6,611 nt of DNA from Methanomassiliicoccales archaeon PtaB.Bin134 (GTDB lineage Archaea > Thermoplasmatota > Thermoplasmata > Methanomassiliicoccales > UBA472): the NCBI GenBank assembly GCA_002067045.1, contig MVPZ01000188.1, positions 1-6,611 on the forward strand, read 5' to 3'. Numbering within the stretch: the stretch's first letter is position 1; each line of letters starts with the position of its first letter. Of the stretch, positions 5,597 through 6,611 are shown one piece after another. A program made the translations under genes and the position numbers. The notes under the pieces were generated by a model that worked only from the letters and a program-made list of their open reading frames with translations, was not told the origin of the DNA and ran no database searches.

Positions 5597-6611
5597 TCAT
5601 AGCCTCTTGGAGGGGATGATCTCCACGCTCTCCCCGCCGTGGCGGCTCTGGCGCGGACGGACCTCCACGAACAGGGGCATCTGTATGTTGCCGCCCATGA
5701 TCAGCGCCACGCCGATCGGCAGCCGCTGTATCTCGTCCTCCATGCCCGCCTGCAGCCCCTCCACGGACGAGGAGATGGCCTTCAGGTCGTTGGGGTTGGT
5801 GACCTTGAGTATCATCTGGGTGTTGCACTGGGACAGCACGTTCTTGTCGATCTTGGCCGCCCTCTGCGAGATTATCGTCAGTCCCAGGCCGAACTTGCGG
5901 CCCTCCGCGGCGATGGTGCGGAATATCTTGGAGCAGGAGGTGGTGCCCTGCTGGGGGCAGAAGTTGTGCGCCTCCTCGGCGATTATCATCATCGGGGGTA
6001 TCTTGCTCAGCTTCCTCAGCTCGAACATGGCCGTGGCCAGACGGGTGACGATGAGCTCCTGGATGTCCGGAGGCGTGCCCTTGAGGTTGATGATGGTGGT
6101 CTTCCCCTGGGTTATGAGCTCGTCTATCTTGGTGCCCTGCGGGGCGAAGATGTTCACCTCGTTCAGGTACGCCAGCTCGGCTATCAACGTCTGATTGTTA
6201 GCGTCCTCGTCGGACTCCAGCATGCCGATTATGTCCTTGAGGCCGTAGTCCTTCTTGACGGCCTTCAATCCGTCAATGGCCTTGCGCAGCGCGTTCAGGT
6301 ACACCTTGCCGTTCTTGATGGTGGTCAGGGCCAGCAGATCGCGCGCGTCTATGTTGGCCAGGGTGAACTTCAGGGGCTTGGCGTCCTTGTTGATGGTGGT
6401 GTCGGTGGCGAACTCGCAGATCTTGTCCGCGAAGCCCACGGGCTCGATGCCGAAGTCCCGCTTGCCGGGCATGACCGAGCCCACGTCGCGCATCGCGCCG
6501 TATTCCCCGTGCGGATCCAGGATGAGCACGGTCACGTCGTGCTTCATCAGCTCCTCGACCAGGTCGCCGCACAGGAAGGACTTGCCGCCCCCGGTCTTGG
6601 CCAGGATGCTG
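5597..6611 (-). CDS. herA: HerA-type ATPase / DNA translocase (COG0433-like); N-terminus cut by the window edge
   Basis: HerA proteins are hexameric DNA-translocating ATPases, best known for working with the NurA nuclease, Mre11 and Rad50 in archaeal DNA end resection. The frame is open to the right edge, giving 337 visible residues; the ATG at 6547 is internal because Walker A lies upstream of it. Counting from the first full codon, Walker A is AKTGGGKS (4-11), the ILDPHGEY strand is at 30-37, Walker B is MIIAEEAHNF (208-217) with catalytic glutamate at 212/213, and the sensor-like stretch IISQRAAKIDKNVLSQCNTQ is at 246-265, followed by TNPNDL (271-276). The C-terminus VRPRQSRHGG is typical. 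The N-terminal HAS-barrel domain of full-length HerA (about 500 residues or more) would be outside. The first Walker A glycine is alanine. DUF357 follows after one base; no nurA is visible on this side. Assignment to HerA proper, rather than another HerA/FtsK ATPase, is likely but not proven. Confidence 0.85.
   Translation of the reverse strand, partial: SILAKTGGGKSFLCGDLVEELMKHDVTVLILDPHGEYGAMRDVGSVMPGKRDFGIEPVGFADKICEFATDTTINKDAKPLKFTLANIDARDLLALTTIKNGKVYLNALRKAIDGLKAVKKDYGLKDIIGMLESDEDANNQTLIAELAYLNEVNIFAPQGTKIDELITQGKTTIINLKGTPPDIQELIVTRLATAMFELRKLSKIPPMMIIAEEAHNFCPQQGTTSCSKIFRTIAAEGRKFGLGLTIISQRAAKIDKNVLSQCNTQMILKVTNPNDLKAISSSVEGLQAGMEDEIQRLPIGVALIMGGNIQMPLFVEVRPRQSRHGGESVEIIPSKRL

Noticed and set aside
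6545..6547. ATG (minus strand) as the start of the HerA-type ATPase
   Set aside because: The Walker A motif lies in frame upstream of it, between this ATG and the window edge, so the true start is outside the window.
1..6611. Defence system, mobile element or CRISPR array
   Set aside because: HerA-type ATPases do occur in some phage-defence operons (for example HerA with Sir2 or DUF4297). Here, however, the only visible partner is DUF357, the C-terminal motifs are those of the archaeal housekeeping HerA, and the remaining genes are core metabolism. No repeats, transposase, integrase or att-like sites were seen.

Overview
The window is a compact, GC-rich archaeal segment in which third codon positions are overwhelmingly G or C. 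The archaeal call rests on three genes: an archaeal-type CoaBC starting MHPSE, a GHMP-family pantoate kinase (the archaeal replacement for the first step of CoA assembly) and a HerA-type ATPase followed by a DUF357 protein. GC-rich euryarchaea, for example a Thermoplasmata or Methanomassiliicoccales relative, would fit, but this is inference and cannot be settled from 6.6 kb.

Plus strand, 1-5300: five genes in tight order. gcvPA (5' end cut by the window edge) and gcvPB encode the two subunits of the split glycine decarboxylase (P-protein) and overlap by 4 bases. tmk (thymidylate kinase) overlaps gcvPB by 4 bases. After a 24-base AT-rich gap holding a TATA-like element come coaBC and pantoate kinase, again overlapping by 4 bases. 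The first block joins glycine-derived one-carbon units (5,10-methylene-folate) with dTMP phosphorylation. The second block supplies two non-adjacent steps of archaeal CoA synthesis: pantoate kinase acts first, then phosphopantothenate synthetase (not in the window), then CoaBC.

Minus strand, 6611-5302: a HerA-type DNA-translocase ATPase (N-terminus cut by the right window edge) is followed after a single base by a small DUF357 protein. This pair converges on pantoate kinase, and the two stop codons are separated by one base, so no separate terminator region exists between them.

No RNA gene, CRISPR array, insertion sequence, long repeat or integration signature was seen, and no gap longer than 24 bases lies between genes. 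The window reads as ordinary core-genome housekeeping. I see no convincing new defence or mobile system; the points of interest are gene order, a probable leaderless promoter, the HerA-DUF357 pairing and a divergent CoaB motif.
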